This document shows, piece by piece, positions 22,783 to 30,922 of a stretch of DNA of 31,078 bases. A program made the translations under genes and the position numbers. This DNA comes from Pseudomonadota bacterium. GTDB lineage: Bacteria > Pseudomonadota > Alphaproteobacteria > Rhizobiales > Devosiaceae. Within the stretch, counting starts at the first letter, position 1, and the number at the start of each line of letters is the position of its first letter. The notes beneath the pieces are model-generated. The model saw only the letters and a list, made by a program, of their open reading frames with translations, was not told the origin of the DNA and ran no database searches. The DNA is taken from positions 1 to 31,078 of the forward strand of contig JAEYXQ010000111.1 of the NCBI GenBank assembly GCA_023431205.1. Reading direction: 5' to 3'.

Positions 22783-25700
22783 CTACTCCGGACGCGGGTT
22801 GCGCAGGGCGGCAAGCTTGGCGAAGGGGCTGTCCGGATCGAACGGCTTGTCGCGGCGCTCCTCGCGCGGCCGCTCGGTCCGCGGCTTGTCTTCGCGCTTG
22901 TCCGGGCGGCGACCGCCTTCCGGGCGACCTTTGCGCGCTTCGGCAGCTTCGGCGCCATTGCCCTCGGGACGGCGCTTGCCTTCCGGGCGCTGCCGCTGGT
23001 TCTGGCGCGGCGGACGCGCCTCGGCGGCGTCACCCTCGGGCCGGCGGCGGCCCTCGTGACGCTTGCCCTCGTGGCGCCTGGTCTCGGTGCGGCGACCACC
23101 GGGGAACCACACCACATCGAATTCGGGCTCGGCGGGTTCGGCCGGTGCGTCGGCAACAACGGGCGGAGCCGCCTCGACGATGGTGGTTTCCGGCACGGTC
23201 GCTTCGGCAACAACGGGCGTCTCCGCCGTCGCCTCGGCCGCAGCCGGATCGATCGTAGCCGGGCTCTCGGCCAGCATCTCCTCGAGCGCCGGCGCTTCGG
23301 CGCTGGCCTCCGCGGCGGGGACCGGCGCCGGCGCTGGTGCCTTGGGTGTGCGGCGGACGCGATAGCCGAGCGAGGTCAGGATCGAGGCAAAGTCTTCGCC
23401 AGAGCAGCCGAGCAGGCTGGTCATCTCCACGGTGACGCGAAAGCCATTGCTTTCGGCGGCGCCGGCGGGAAGTTCACCCTGATAGGGACGCGAGGCGTCG
23501 ATGGCGATCAGCGGCCGGATGATGTCGGCGAGGCGCTCGAGAATGTCGATGCGCACTGCCCGCTTGCCCGCCACCTTGAAGCCGGCGATCTCGTAGAGAC
23601 GCGTGTCGACTTCGGGGTCGACGGTGAAGCTGGTGCGGCCGGACAGCACGATATGGGGAATGTCGGTGACGCCCGGCTGGCGCAGCCCGCCATTCTTGAT
23701 GGCGAACAGGATCAGCGCCAGTTCGCGCGGCGCTGGCTTGAGGCTCAGCGGCAGGTAGATGTGGTAGGCGCCGAACTTGATCCCGAGCTTGCGCATCTTG
23801 CCGCGCACGTCCTGGTCGAGTTCCTTGACCTCGTTGGCCACCTGCCCGCGCGGCAGGATGCCCAGATGCTCGAACAGTTGGAAGGCGATGCCACGCGCCG
23901 AACCATCGAGATCAGCCGGCGCTTCCAGCGCCATCACCGGCTCGAACACGGTGTTGATATGGTGGCGCAGCCACAGCGACAGCCGGTCCTGCACCCGCTC
24001 CAGGTCGGGGCCGGTCAGCGTCTCGTCGGCCAGCACCAGGATGCGCGGCCGGTAGAGGTTTTCCCCCTCGACCAGTTCGGCGACGATCTCACCGCGCCAG
24101 CGCAGGCGCCCGTCGGTCGCCAGCACGAATTCCTCGTTCGGCGCACCGGCGAGCCGGTCGGCACGATGATGGATTTCGGGCGCCACCACCTGGTCGGCGG
24201 CGCCACGCAGATTGCGCGCGTCACCCTCCCCCTCGCCTCGCGCCATGGTGAAGCGGAAGCCTTCGAGCGTGCCGATGAGGTGGCCTTCCAGCCGCACTTC
24301 GCCGCGTTCGTTGATTTCGGGAGATGCCATACGTCTGTCTTTCAGGTGGCGCAGCAACACGCTGGTGCGCCGGTCAACGAACCGTTGGGTGAGCCGTTCA
24401 TGCAGGGCATCACTCAGCCGATCCTCGATGTCCCGGGTCTTTTCGCGCCAATGTGATGGGTCCGCAAGCCAGTTTTTCCGGTTAGCGACGAAGGTCCATG
24501 TGCGGATCTGCTTGATCCGGTTGGACAATGTATCAATGTCGCCGCTCGCATTGTCGCAAAAGCGTACCTGCTCGGCAATCCAGTCCTCGTCGACGTGCCG
24601 GCGCTTAGCTAAATCCGTGTAAATGCGGGTGACGATTTCTCCGTGCATCGCGGGGGAAATCCCTTGGTAGTCAGGGATCTGGCAGCATTCCCACAAGAGC
24701 CGTGCCCCATCGAGCCCGCGCGCCAGCTGCCCGGCCTCGTTGCGAGCGACGAACTCCAGCGCCAGCTGGTCCGTCGCGGTCGGCACTCGGGTCAGGCTGC
24801 GGTGTTCGGGCACCGCTTCGAGCGAGCGGCGCAGCGCGTTGATGGATGAAAAATCCAGTCTGTTGTTGCGCCATTGCAGCACTTCCACCGGCTGGAAGTC
24901 GTGCGTTTCGAGCTGCACCACCAGTTCTTCGTCGAGTTCGGGCACGCCACCAGTGACGCCGAAGGTGCCGTTGCGGGTGTGCCGGCCGGCGCGCCCGGCA
25001 ATCTGGCCGAGCTCGGCTGGGGTCAGGTCGCGGCTGACCCGGCCGTCGAACTTGGAATCATCGGCAAAGGCCACGTGGTGGATGTCGAGGTTGAGCCCCA
25101 TGCCGACCGCATCGGTCGCCACCAGGAAATCCACATCGCCATTCTGATAGAGCTCTACCTGGGCATTGCGGGTGCGCGGGCTCAGCGCACCCATCACCAC
25201 CGCCGCCCCGCCGCGCTCGCGCCGGATCAGTTCGGCGATGGCGTAAACCTGCCGGGCCGAGAAGGCGACGATCGCCGAGCGCGGCGGCTGGCGGGAGATC
25301 TTCCTGGAGCCCGCATAGGTCAGCTGCGACAACCGCGGTCGCTCGATCATCTCGGCATGCGGCAACAGCTTGCGGATCACCGGACCCATGGTGGCCGAGC
25401 CGAGCAGCAGCGTCTCGTGCGTGCCGCGGGCATTGAGGATGCGGTCGGTGAACACATGACCGCGGTCGAAGTCGATGGCGACCTGGATTTCGTCCACCGC
25501 CACGCAGTCGACCCGCAGGTCCATCGGCATGGCTTCGACGGTGCAGACCCAGTAGCGCGGCTTAGCGGGCACGATCCGCTCTTCGCCGGTCACCAGCGCC
25601 ACCGCCTGTTCCCCGACCCGCTCGACCACGCGGCCGTAGACCTCGCGGGCAAGCAGCCGCAACGGCAGGCCGATCATCCCGGTGGGATGGGCCAGCATGC

Positions 25701-25791
25701 GTTCAATGGCAAAGAAGGTCTTGCCGGTGTTGGTCGGGCCAAGGATTGCCTTGACCGGCGGCGTCATCGTCATCGCGCCCAATGTAGGCAT
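22783..25791 (-). CDS. SUV3-like DEAD-family RNA helicase
   Basis: Large superfamily 2 helicase resembling mitochondrial SUV3, the RNA helicase of the degradosome; bacterial function is not established. In the 1002-residue protein, Walker A is GPTNTGKT (18-25), the DEAD-box equivalent is DEIQ (100-103), GSAT is motif III and QIAGRAGR (263-270) is motif VI. A long C-terminal tail (from about 830) is low-complexity, first Ala/Pro/Glu-rich and then Arg/Glu/Gly-rich. It ends in a conserved-looking DPDSPFAKLAALR. ATG 25789-25791 is preferred for its AGGA seven bases upstream; ATGs at 25771-25773 and 25765-25767 are alternatives. It heads the operon with the S4 gene. Confidence 0.92.
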   Translation of the reverse strand: MPTLGAMTMTPPVKAILGPTNTGKTFFAIERMLAHPTGMIGLPLRLLAREVYGRVVERVGEQAVALVTGEERIVPAKPRYWVCTVEAMPMDLRVDCVAVDEIQVAIDFDRGHVFTDRILNARGTHETLLLGSATMGPVIRKLLPHAEMIERPRLSQLTYAGSRKISRQPPRSAIVAFSARQVYAIAELIRRERGGAAVVMGALSPRTRNAQVELYQNGDVDFLVATDAVGMGLNLDIHHVAFADDSKFDGRVSRDLTPAELGQIAGRAGRHTRNGTFGVTGGVPELDEELVVQLETHDFQPVEVLQWRNNRLDFSSINALRRSLEAVPEHRSLTRVPTATDQLALEFVARNEAGQLARGLDGARLLWECCQIPDYQGISPAMHGEIVTRIYTDLAKRRHVDEDWIAEQVRFCDNASGDIDTLSNRIKQIRTWTFVANRKNWLADPSHWREKTRDIEDRLSDALHERLTQRFVDRRTSVLLRHLKDRRMASPEINERGEVRLEGHLIGTLEGFRFTMARGEGEGDARNLRGAADQVVAPEIHHRADRLAGAPNEEFVLATDGRLRWRGEIVAELVEGENLYRPRILVLADETLTGPDLERVQDRLSLWLRHHINTVFEPVMALEAPADLDGSARGIAFQLFEHLGILPRGQVANEVKELDQDVRGKMRKLGIKFGAYHIYLPLSLKPAPRELALILFAIKNGGLRQPGVTDIPHIVLSGRTSFTVDPEVDTRLYEIAGFKVAGKRAVRIDILERLADIIRPLIAIDASRPYQGELPAGAAESNGFRVTVEMTSLLGCSGEDFASILTSLGYRVRRTPKAPAPAPVPAAEASAEAPALEEMLAESPATIDPAAAEATAETPVVAEATVPETTIVEAAPPVVADAPAEPAEPEFDVVWFPGGRRTETRRHEGKRHEGRRRPEGDAAEARPPRQNQRQRPEGKRRPEGNGAEAAEARKGRPEGGRRPDKREDKPRTERPREERRDKPFDPDSPFAKLAALRNPRPE

Positions 25792-26909
25792 TGCCGGTCC
25801 TGCTTTCGAGTGCCGAATCTGTGGTCCCGAGTTGGGACAGCACTCATGCCACAAATGCCCCGGCGTTAGGGACTGGAACGAGCCCAGAACAAACGGGAAC
25901 CGAATCGACGAGAATCACCGAGTCCGGTTTCGTTCGCATCAACATATGGTGGCTCCCCTTCGGCCAACGCCGCTACGACAGAGCGCAATCCGCCCATTCA
26001 CGCCCTCGGCCTACCGCTCGGGCGTAAAGCTTGCTTGCCAAAGGCTTAATCCCGCCCCCATTGCGGCGTTCCCTACCCAAACGTAGACGTGCCGGGGGCT
26101 CAAAAATCTTGCGCCGTTCATACCTTAACCCAGAGTAGCGGCGTGGCCCGGGTCGGGCCGGTAACGAAAACGCCGTTGACCGTGCCACTTCGGGACAGCG
26201 CCCGGGCCCCCTCCCCCTCCCGCGTCGTCGGAACCAGAAGCTCCCACAGGTCTGCCCACCGTCGTCCCATTTCGAAACGATCCGGCCGTGTTCGGCGGGT
26301 CGCTGTTAACCGGGCGACCGAATCCGGAACGAACGGGGCTCGAATCGCGGCGACTCACCCAATCCGGGTTTGTTCACGCCCCACATCTGGACCATCGACC
26401 ACAGCACCAGCACAAGCCACTCGTCCTGCCCCTCGCAGAAGCGTCGAGGCGGCCTCCGTTCCGTTCATCTCGGCTAAGAATGCGTTAATGTCCCGCGGTT
26501 TTCCCGCTTTGACAGCAAATCCTTACCGCCCTAGCCCATCTTCCCGGCTCGCCGTTAACGGAAAGCCGCCGCTTTCCCTGCCGTCGCCGCCGCTCCCGTT
26601 GACGAAAAACCCGTTGACCGTGCCAGCCCGGGACGAGACCGGCCGGAGTAGAATGATCGCTTCGCGGCAGTAAAACCCGGCCCCGAACTGCCTAGCCGGC
26701 ACGGCTGAATTGCTGCGGCCTTGACTTAACCGCAATGGACGCCCACATTGTCAGCATACGTTTGAGCCTTGATGGCGATCTGACTGTGCGGCCCCCCTTG
26801 GCCGTCTAACTGGTTACCCGGAACACTTGCACGTACGGAGTCCAGCGCATGCCGCGCCGGGCCCTAATCGCTCGCTTGCGTTCCGCGCCGAGCCAACAGA
26901 GAGGTCGCC
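25792..26909. other. 1.1 kb non-coding region between helicase and cspA
   Basis: No convincing gene is seen; the longest frame (26089-26673, plus) is a composition artefact. The region contains a degenerate tandem duplication of about 440 bp (see next entry), TTAACC motifs (26125, 26306, 26726) and clustered GANTC sites. It must also carry the promoters of the helicase (minus) and cspA (plus). No DnaA box (TTATCCACA) was found by eye. Confidence 0.6.
25862..26740. repeat. Degenerate tandem duplication, about 440-bp unit
   Basis: Landmarks recur in the same order about 438-441 bases apart: GTTAGG/GTTAACC (25864, 26305), a GANTC cluster block (25884-25937 and 26324-26377, 40 of 54 bases identical without gaps), a TTAAT...CCCGC segment (about 26045, 26484), a TTAAC motif (26125, 26555) and an exact 15-base match ending GACCGTGCCA (26173-26187 and 26611-26625). 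Boundaries are approximate. Confidence 0.6.
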
Positions 26910-27116
26910 ATGATCACCGGCACCGTAAAATTCTACAATTCCACCAAGGGCTTCGGCTTCATCAGCCCCGACACCGGCGGCAAGGACGCCTTTGTCCATG
27001 TTTCTGCTCTCGAGCGCGCCGGCATCAGCGGCCTGAGCGATGGCCAGAAGGTCTCCTATGACATGGAACAGGGCCGCGACGGCCGTGAGTCCGCCATCAA
27101 TCTGCAGATCGCCTAG
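26910..27116 (+). CDS. cspA: Cold shock protein (CspA family)
   Basis: Single-stranded RNA/DNA-binding protein that prevents RNA secondary structure. The 68-residue protein is one cold-shock domain with RNP1 KGFGFI (14-19) and RNP2 AFVHVSAL (27-34). GTVKFYNSTKGFGFI is the family's opening segment. ATG 26910 has GAGAGGT five bases upstream. The non-coding stretch upstream is long, compatible with the extended leader that regulates many cold-shock genes, but no cold-box was identified. Three small unknown genes follow on the same strand. Confidence 0.95.
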   Translation: MITGTVKFYNSTKGFGFISPDTGGKDAFVHVSALERAGISGLSDGQKVSYDMEQGRDGRESAINLQIA

Positions 27117-27179
27117 TTCCGGCACTGCATCCCGGAGGTTCGGCCAAGGCCGGATCTCCCGACAAGAAGGAAGACGGCC

Positions 27180-27437
27180 ATGCGTCACCGCTATGCAGTA
27201 GGTCAGATGGTTGAGCTTTTCGGGCCGGCAAACCGCCCCTCCGGAGCCTGCCGCATCGTTTCCTGCCTGCCCTATGAACGCGGGCCGCTGCAGTATCGCG
27301 TGCAATGGCACGGCGATCCGGTCCAGCGCGTGGTCAGCGAGGCCGACCTGCGGGCGTCCAACGCGACCAACACACCGCAGCAGAAAGAGGAAGCGGCTGA
27401 ATCCGCATTCCGGCCCCTGCGCGTCGTGCGCCGGTGA
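27180..27437 (+). CDS. Small conserved hypothetical protein (85 aa)
   Basis: The 85-residue basic protein (MRHRYAVGQMVELF...) has the layout VGQxVEL-(gap)-CRIVSCLP-(gap)-YRVQWHGDPVQRVVSE-ADLR, suggesting a small SH3-like beta barrel; this is inference. Similar short proteins are familiar from Hyphomicrobiales genomes, none with an assigned role. ATG 27180 follows AAGGAAG by about seven bases. Its TGA stop overlaps the GTG start of the next gene (GTGA), so the two are translationally coupled. It lies 63 bases after cspA. Confidence 0.75.
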   Translation: MRHRYAVGQMVELFGPANRPSGACRIVSCLPYERGPLQYRVQWHGDPVQRVVSEADLRASNATNTPQQKEEAAESAFRPLRVVRR

Positions 27438-27682
27438 CCCCTCGCTTCGACTACGACCAGTCAGCCGAACTCTATGCCGGCTCTTCGAGCCACCGCGGCC
27501 GTGGGCCGCGCTATCTGCGCTTTCCATCTGCCGCAGAGGCGGTGCGCTACGCAGTCGAGGAACTGCCGCGCCCGCAGCTTCGCTATTCCTCCGTCGAAAT
27601 CGGTGACGAGCGCTTCGAAGGCGACGCCATCATGCAGCTCTACCTGTCGACGGACTACCCGCTCGCCCGCGCGAGCCACTAG
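27434..27682 (+). CDS. Small hypothetical protein (82 aa), paralogue 1 of a tandem pair
   Basis: Starts GTG at 27434, overlapping the previous stop by four bases. The 82-residue protein has SAELYAG, then GPRYLRFPSAAEAVRYAVEE, then EIGDERFEGDAIMQLY. The next gene's product follows the same plan, so the two are diverged tandem duplicates. No motif reveals a function; both look like small cytoplasmic alpha/beta proteins. Confidence 0.75.
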   Translation: MTPRFDYDQSAELYAGSSSHRGRGPRYLRFPSAAEAVRYAVEELPRPQLRYSSVEIGDERFEGDAIMQLYLSTDYPLARASH

Positions 27683-27705
27683 AACAAGAAAAACCAAAGA
27701 CAACT

Positions 27706-27993
27706 ATGACTCTGAATCTGAATACCGCGTCCGAGCTCTATCTCGGCCGCGACCGGCAGACCGCGCTTGCGCTCGGTCCGCGCCGTTTCCGCACCGCTTC
27801 CGGTGCCATCCGCTTCGCCATGGAGCAGGCTGCGCCCGTCAGCCGCCGCGGCGCATTCATCCAGATCGGCAACCGCCGGCTCGAGGAGCCGCAGATGACG
27901 CGGCTCTATGAACAAGCCGCCACCGTTGCCCCGCCGCCGCGCCGCCAGGGCTACGAACTCGAGGTGGCCGAGATCGACCGCCTGCTGGGCTAG
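27706..27993 (+). CDS. Small hypothetical protein (95 aa), paralogue 2 of a tandem pair
   Basis: The 95-residue protein aligns along most of its length with the previous one: TASELYLG, then GPRRFRTASGAIRFAMEQ, then IQIGNRRLEEPQMTRLYE, plus an extra C-terminal PPPRRQGYELEVAEID segment. ATG 27706 is 23 bases after the previous stop; no clear ribosome site is visible, so coupling is likely. Its TAG stop (27991-27993) shares CTAG with the convergent accA stop (27990-27992). Confidence 0.75.
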   Translation: MTLNLNTASELYLGRDRQTALALGPRRFRTASGAIRFAMEQAAPVSRRGAFIQIGNRRLEEPQMTRLYEQAATVAPPPRRQGYELEVAEIDRLLG

Positions 27994-28943
27994 AGATTGG
28001 TGCCGATCGCGAGGAATTTCTCGCGACGGTGCTCGCGCACTTCCAGCCGGCTCTTGCCGGCAAACTCACCCAGGAAACGGCTGATTTCGCTGCGCGTGTC
28101 GGCCATGATCCGTTCCGGATGCCGGTGGGCACCACCCGCCGGCTCGGGGATGATGCCGTCGATGACGCCAAAGCCGAGCAGGTCCTGCGCGGTGATCTTC
28201 TGCGCCGTCGCCATGTCCTGCGCCCGCGCCGCGTCGCGGAACAGGATCGAGGCGCCCGCTTCGGGCGAAATCACCGAATAGATCGAGTTCTCGAGCATCA
28301 GCACCCTGTTGGCGGTGGCGATCGCGATGGCGCCGCCGGACCCGCCCTCACCGATGATCAGCGCCAGGTTGGGCACGCCCAGTTCGAGGCTCTTTTCAGT
28401 CGAGCGGGCGATGGCTTCGGCCTGCCCCCGCTCCTCGGCACCGATGCCGGGATAGGCGCCGGCCGTATCCACAAAACTCAGGACCGGAATGTTGAACCGG
28501 TCGGCCATGTCCATGATGCGCACCGCCTTGCGGTAGCCTTCCGGGTTGGCCATGCCGAAATTGTGCTTGAGGCGTGTCTCGGTGGAATTGCCCTTCTCCT
28601 GCCCGAGAATGGCCACCGGCTGCCCCTCGAACCGGCCGAAGCCGGCCAGCAGGGCGGCGTCTTCGCGATACTTGCGGTCGCCCGCCAGCGGCGTCCACTC
28701 GGTGATCAGCGAAGTCACATAGTCGGTGAAGTGCGGCCGCTGCGGATGGCGGGCAACCTGCATCTTCTGCCAGGGCGTCAGGCGGCGGTAGATTTCCACC
28801 AGCGCCTCGTCGGCGCGGGCGGAAAGCCGGGTGACTTCCTCGTCGATGGACACGGCCTGGTCGGTCGCCGCCAGCGACTTCAGTTCGGCGATCTTGCCCT
28901 CAAGATCGGCCACCGGCTTTTCAAAATCTAAATAGGACTGCAT
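27990..28943 (-). CDS. accA: Acetyl-CoA carboxylase carboxyltransferase subunit alpha
   Basis: AccA and AccD together transfer carboxyl from biotin to acetyl-CoA, making malonyl-CoA for fatty-acid synthesis. The 317-residue protein has the family start (YLDFEKPVADLEGKIAELK), the HPQRPHFTDYV segment and the active-site IGEGGSGGAIAIATANRVLM. Length fits the family. ATG 28941-28943. It lies 112 bases after xerD on the same strand, a conserved Hyphomicrobiales order. Its stop codon overlaps the stop of the convergent small gene by sharing CTAG. Confidence 0.97.
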   Translation of the reverse strand: MQSYLDFEKPVADLEGKIAELKSLAATDQAVSIDEEVTRLSARADEALVEIYRRLTPWQKMQVARHPQRPHFTDYVTSLITEWTPLAGDRKYREDAALLAGFGRFEGQPVAILGQEKGNSTETRLKHNFGMANPEGYRKAVRIMDMADRFNIPVLSFVDTAGAYPGIGAEERGQAEAIARSTEKSLELGVPNLALIIGEGGSGGAIAIATANRVLMLENSIYSVISPEAGASILFRDAARAQDMATAQKITAQDLLGFGVIDGIIPEPAGGAHRHPERIMADTRSEISRFLGEFAGKSRLEVREHRREKFLAIGTNL

Positions 28944-29055
28944 CCCACCCGCCGTTAGGGGTCGTTGTTCTGACCGTTGGAATAAACGCCGCTGCTGTTG
29001 CGTTCCAAAGTGGCCGGAAAGTGGCGACAGGGGGACGCTGAGTCAAGCGACGGGG

Positions 29056-29958
29056 TTACTCGGCTGCATCCGCCAGCGGGTGATGGCTTTCCACCAGGTC
29101 CCGCAGCGTCTCGTCGAGTACGTGCGTGTAGATCTGCGTCGTGGCGATGTCGGCATGCCCGAGCAGCGTCTGCACGACCCTGAGGTCGGCACCGCCCGAC
29201 AGCAGGTGGCTGGCAAAGGCGTGGCGCAACACGTGCGGCGACACCCGCGCCGAGGATATGCCGCAGCGGGCCGCCAGGTCCTTGAGGTCGCGGGCGAACA
29301 CCTGCCGGGCCACATGCCCGCTCTCCCCGCCGGCCGGGAACAGCATCTGCCCCGGGGGCAGCCGCCCGATCCAGTTGCGCACCGCATCCTTGGCACGGTC
29401 GGTGAGCGGCACGATGCGTTCCTTGCGCCCCTTGCCGATCACGGTGATGAACCCGGTGTCCCGCATCACCGCGCCGCGCTTGAGCGCCACCAGTTCGGAA
29501 ACGCGCAGGCCGGTCGCATAGAGCAGTTCCAGCATGACATAGAGCCGCACCGGCCCGTCGTCTTCGGCCGCGTTGGCCTCGCTCTCGGCAGTCTGCAACA
29601 GGCGGTCGACTTCGGCGACCGACAGCACCTTGGGCAGGGCCCGGCTGCTGCGCGGACTGGCGACGATCCGGGTCGGATCATCGCCGCGCAGCCCATCGGC
29701 GCACAGGAACTTGTGAAACTGGCGGATTGCCGACAGGCGGCGGGCGCTCGATGAAGCCGCCAGGCCCTGCCGCTTCAGCCCGGTCAGGTAGGCCTCCACG
29801 GTGTCCCGGCGGCAGGTTTCGAGCGTCTCGCCGCGGCCGGTCACGAAGCCCGCATAATCGGCAAGGTCGCGCTGATAGGCTTCGATGGTGTTCGCCGCCG
29901 CACCGCGCTCGGCGCTCATCATCTCGAGAAAGGCGCCGATCAGGTGCCCGCCACTCAT
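29056..29958 (-). CDS. xerD: Tyrosine recombinase XerD
   Basis: XerD with XerC resolves chromosome dimers at dif during division. The 300-residue protein has an N-terminal SAM-like DNA-binding domain (about 1-90) and a C-terminal catalytic domain with the full set: Arg152 (ATGLRVSEL), Lys176 (GKGRKER), His242 and Arg245 (HVLRHAFA), His268 (LLGHADI) and Tyr277 (TQIYTHV). The chromosomal context beside accA and aroK supports XerD rather than a mobile-element integrase. ATG 29956-29958 overlaps the previous gene's stop (ATGA), so it is translationally coupled to the small membrane protein. Confidence 0.92.
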   Translation of the reverse strand: MSGGHLIGAFLEMMSAERGAAANTIEAYQRDLADYAGFVTGRGETLETCRRDTVEAYLTGLKRQGLAASSSARRLSAIRQFHKFLCADGLRGDDPTRIVASPRSSRALPKVLSVAEVDRLLQTAESEANAAEDDGPVRLYVMLELLYATGLRVSELVALKRGAVMRDTGFITVIGKGRKERIVPLTDRAKDAVRNWIGRLPPGQMLFPAGGESGHVARQVFARDLKDLAARCGISSARVSPHVLRHAFASHLLSGGADLRVVQTLLGHADIATTQIYTHVLDETLRDLVESHHPLADAAE

Positions 29959-30194
29959 TGTGCCGGCGGCTCCGCCGGCTCGGCTGGTGCCTGCGACTGC
30001 TGCGAAGAGGGGGGCAGTTGCGACTGCACACCCGGCAGCGCCGGCTCACCGCCGCCCAGCAGGTCGCGCGTCGGAATGCGCACCGTCACTTCTTTCTGCG
30101 TCGGCTCCACAAAGGCAACGAGCGCGATCATGCCGGCATAACCAAGCCCGGCGAGGAAAAGCAGCAGGATGACGAGGCGGATCAGGGTCGGCAT
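29955..30194 (-). CDS. Small single-span membrane protein (79 aa)
   Basis: The 79-residue protein has one N-terminal transmembrane span (LIRLVILLLFLAGLGYAG), then VEPTQKEVTVRIPTRDLLG, then a Pro/Gln/Ser-rich tail ending AEPAEPPAQ. The orientation is probably a short cytoplasmic start with the tail in the periplasm. From memory, a similar short gene lies between aroK and xerD in other Hyphomicrobiales. ATG 30192-30194. Its stop overlaps xerD by four bases. No family recognised; function unknown. Confidence 0.75.
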   Translation of the reverse strand: MPTLIRLVILLLFLAGLGYAGMIALVAFVEPTQKEVTVRIPTRDLLGGGEPALPGVQSQLPPSSQQSQAPAEPAEPPAQ

Positions 30195-30279
30195 GCGGGT
30201 CCGATCGAAAGTGGTTCGCGCGTCAGTTTGACCGCAAATGGTTTCATTTGTGTAGGTCCCGGAGCCGCCATGGAAATCC

Positions 30280-30308
30280 TTGACAGGCCGGGCCGGTGCA
30301 GATTGATA
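30280..30308 (+). promoter_or_regulatory. Predicted promoter of aroK-aroB
   Basis: -35 TTGACA (30280-30285, perfect) and, after a 17-base spacer, a weak -10 TTGATA (30303-30308). If real, the upstream GTG at 30296 lies inside the promoter and cannot be the aroK start, which favours the GTG at 30335. Confidence 0.5.
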
Positions 30309-30334
30309 ACCTGCATCAACACCAGGAGCCACAG

Positions 30335-30919
30335 GTGACGCGAGCGGAGGCGGCAGCACGGCAACACCGTGCCCAGGAACTGGTCCGGCTTTTGGCCGGC
30401 CGGCCGCTTGTGCTGGTGGGCATGATGGGCGCCGGCAAGACCACCGTGGGTCGCCGGGTCGCCAGCCGGCTGGAGCGCCGCTTTTGCGACAGTGACGAGG
30501 AGATCGAGAAGGCCGCGCAGATGACGATCCCCGAGATCTTCGACCAGCGCGGCGAGCCCGAGTTCCGCGCCGGCGAGACCCGCGTCATCGCGCGCCTGCT
30601 CAAGGAAGGCGACCTCGTGCTTGCCACCGGGGGCGGCGCCTTCGTCAACCCCGAAACGCGCGCTCTGGTGAAATCGGAGGCCATCTCAGTCTGGCTCAAG
30701 GCCGATGCGGGCATCCTGTTCCAACGGGTGTCCCGCCGCGCCAACCGGCCCCTGCTGAAGACGCCCAACCCGAGGGCCACGCTCGAAAAGCTGATCACGG
30801 AGCGCTATCCGCTCTATGCAGAGGCCGATGTCACCGTGCTCAGCCGCGACGTGCCGCAGGACACCGTTGCTGCCGACGTCATCGCCGCCACCTTGCGGCA
30901 TCTGAAGCAGGAGAAATAG
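30335..30919 (+). CDS. aroK: Shikimate kinase
   Basis: Phosphorylates shikimate with ATP, the fifth step to chorismate and the aromatic amino acids. The 194-residue protein has Walker A GMMGAGKTTVGRR, the shikimate-binding DSDEEIE and the ATGGGAF segment, and a lid region RANRPLLKT. GTG 30335-30337 is chosen because AGGAG sits six bases upstream and because the alternative GTG 39 bases earlier falls inside the predicted promoter. aroB follows by three bases, so the two are co-transcribed and probably coupled. Confidence 0.95.
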   Translation: MTRAEAAARQHRAQELVRLLAGRPLVLVGMMGAGKTTVGRRVASRLERRFCDSDEEIEKAAQMTIPEIFDQRGEPEFRAGETRVIARLLKEGDLVLATGGGAFVNPETRALVKSEAISVWLKADAGILFQRVSRRANRPLLKTPNPRATLEKLITERYPLYAEADVTVLSRDVPQDTVAADVIAATLRHLKQEK

Positions 30920-30922
30920 CGC

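Noticed and set aside
22435..24456. 673-codon plus-strand frame opposite the helicase
   Set aside because: It is antisense to the helicase and S4 genes and begins inside a family B repeat; no protein-like motifs are seen.
25791..26488. Related peptides (PEQTGTES..., PERTGLES...) in two frames near 25880 and 26320
   Set aside because: Differences between copies fall at all codon positions, and the copies lie in different frames, so this is a DNA repeat rather than a protein family.
26089..26673. 194-codon plus-strand frame in the gap before cspA, with a repeated TKxPLTVPxRD segment
   Set aside because: The internal similarity comes from the DNA-level duplication (438-base offset). The protein is Ser/Arg/Pro-rich without a ribosome site, and the other duplicated block has an offset of 440, not a multiple of three.
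25862..26740. Possible chromosomal origin of replication
   Set aside because: GANTC and TTAACC clusters raised the idea, but no DnaA boxes or AT-rich unwinding stretch were seen and no origin-linked genes are nearby.
29056..29958. Integrase of a mobile element
   Set aside because: The tyrosine recombinase lies in the conserved accA-xerD-aroK order, with no attachment-site repeats or cargo, so XerD fits better.
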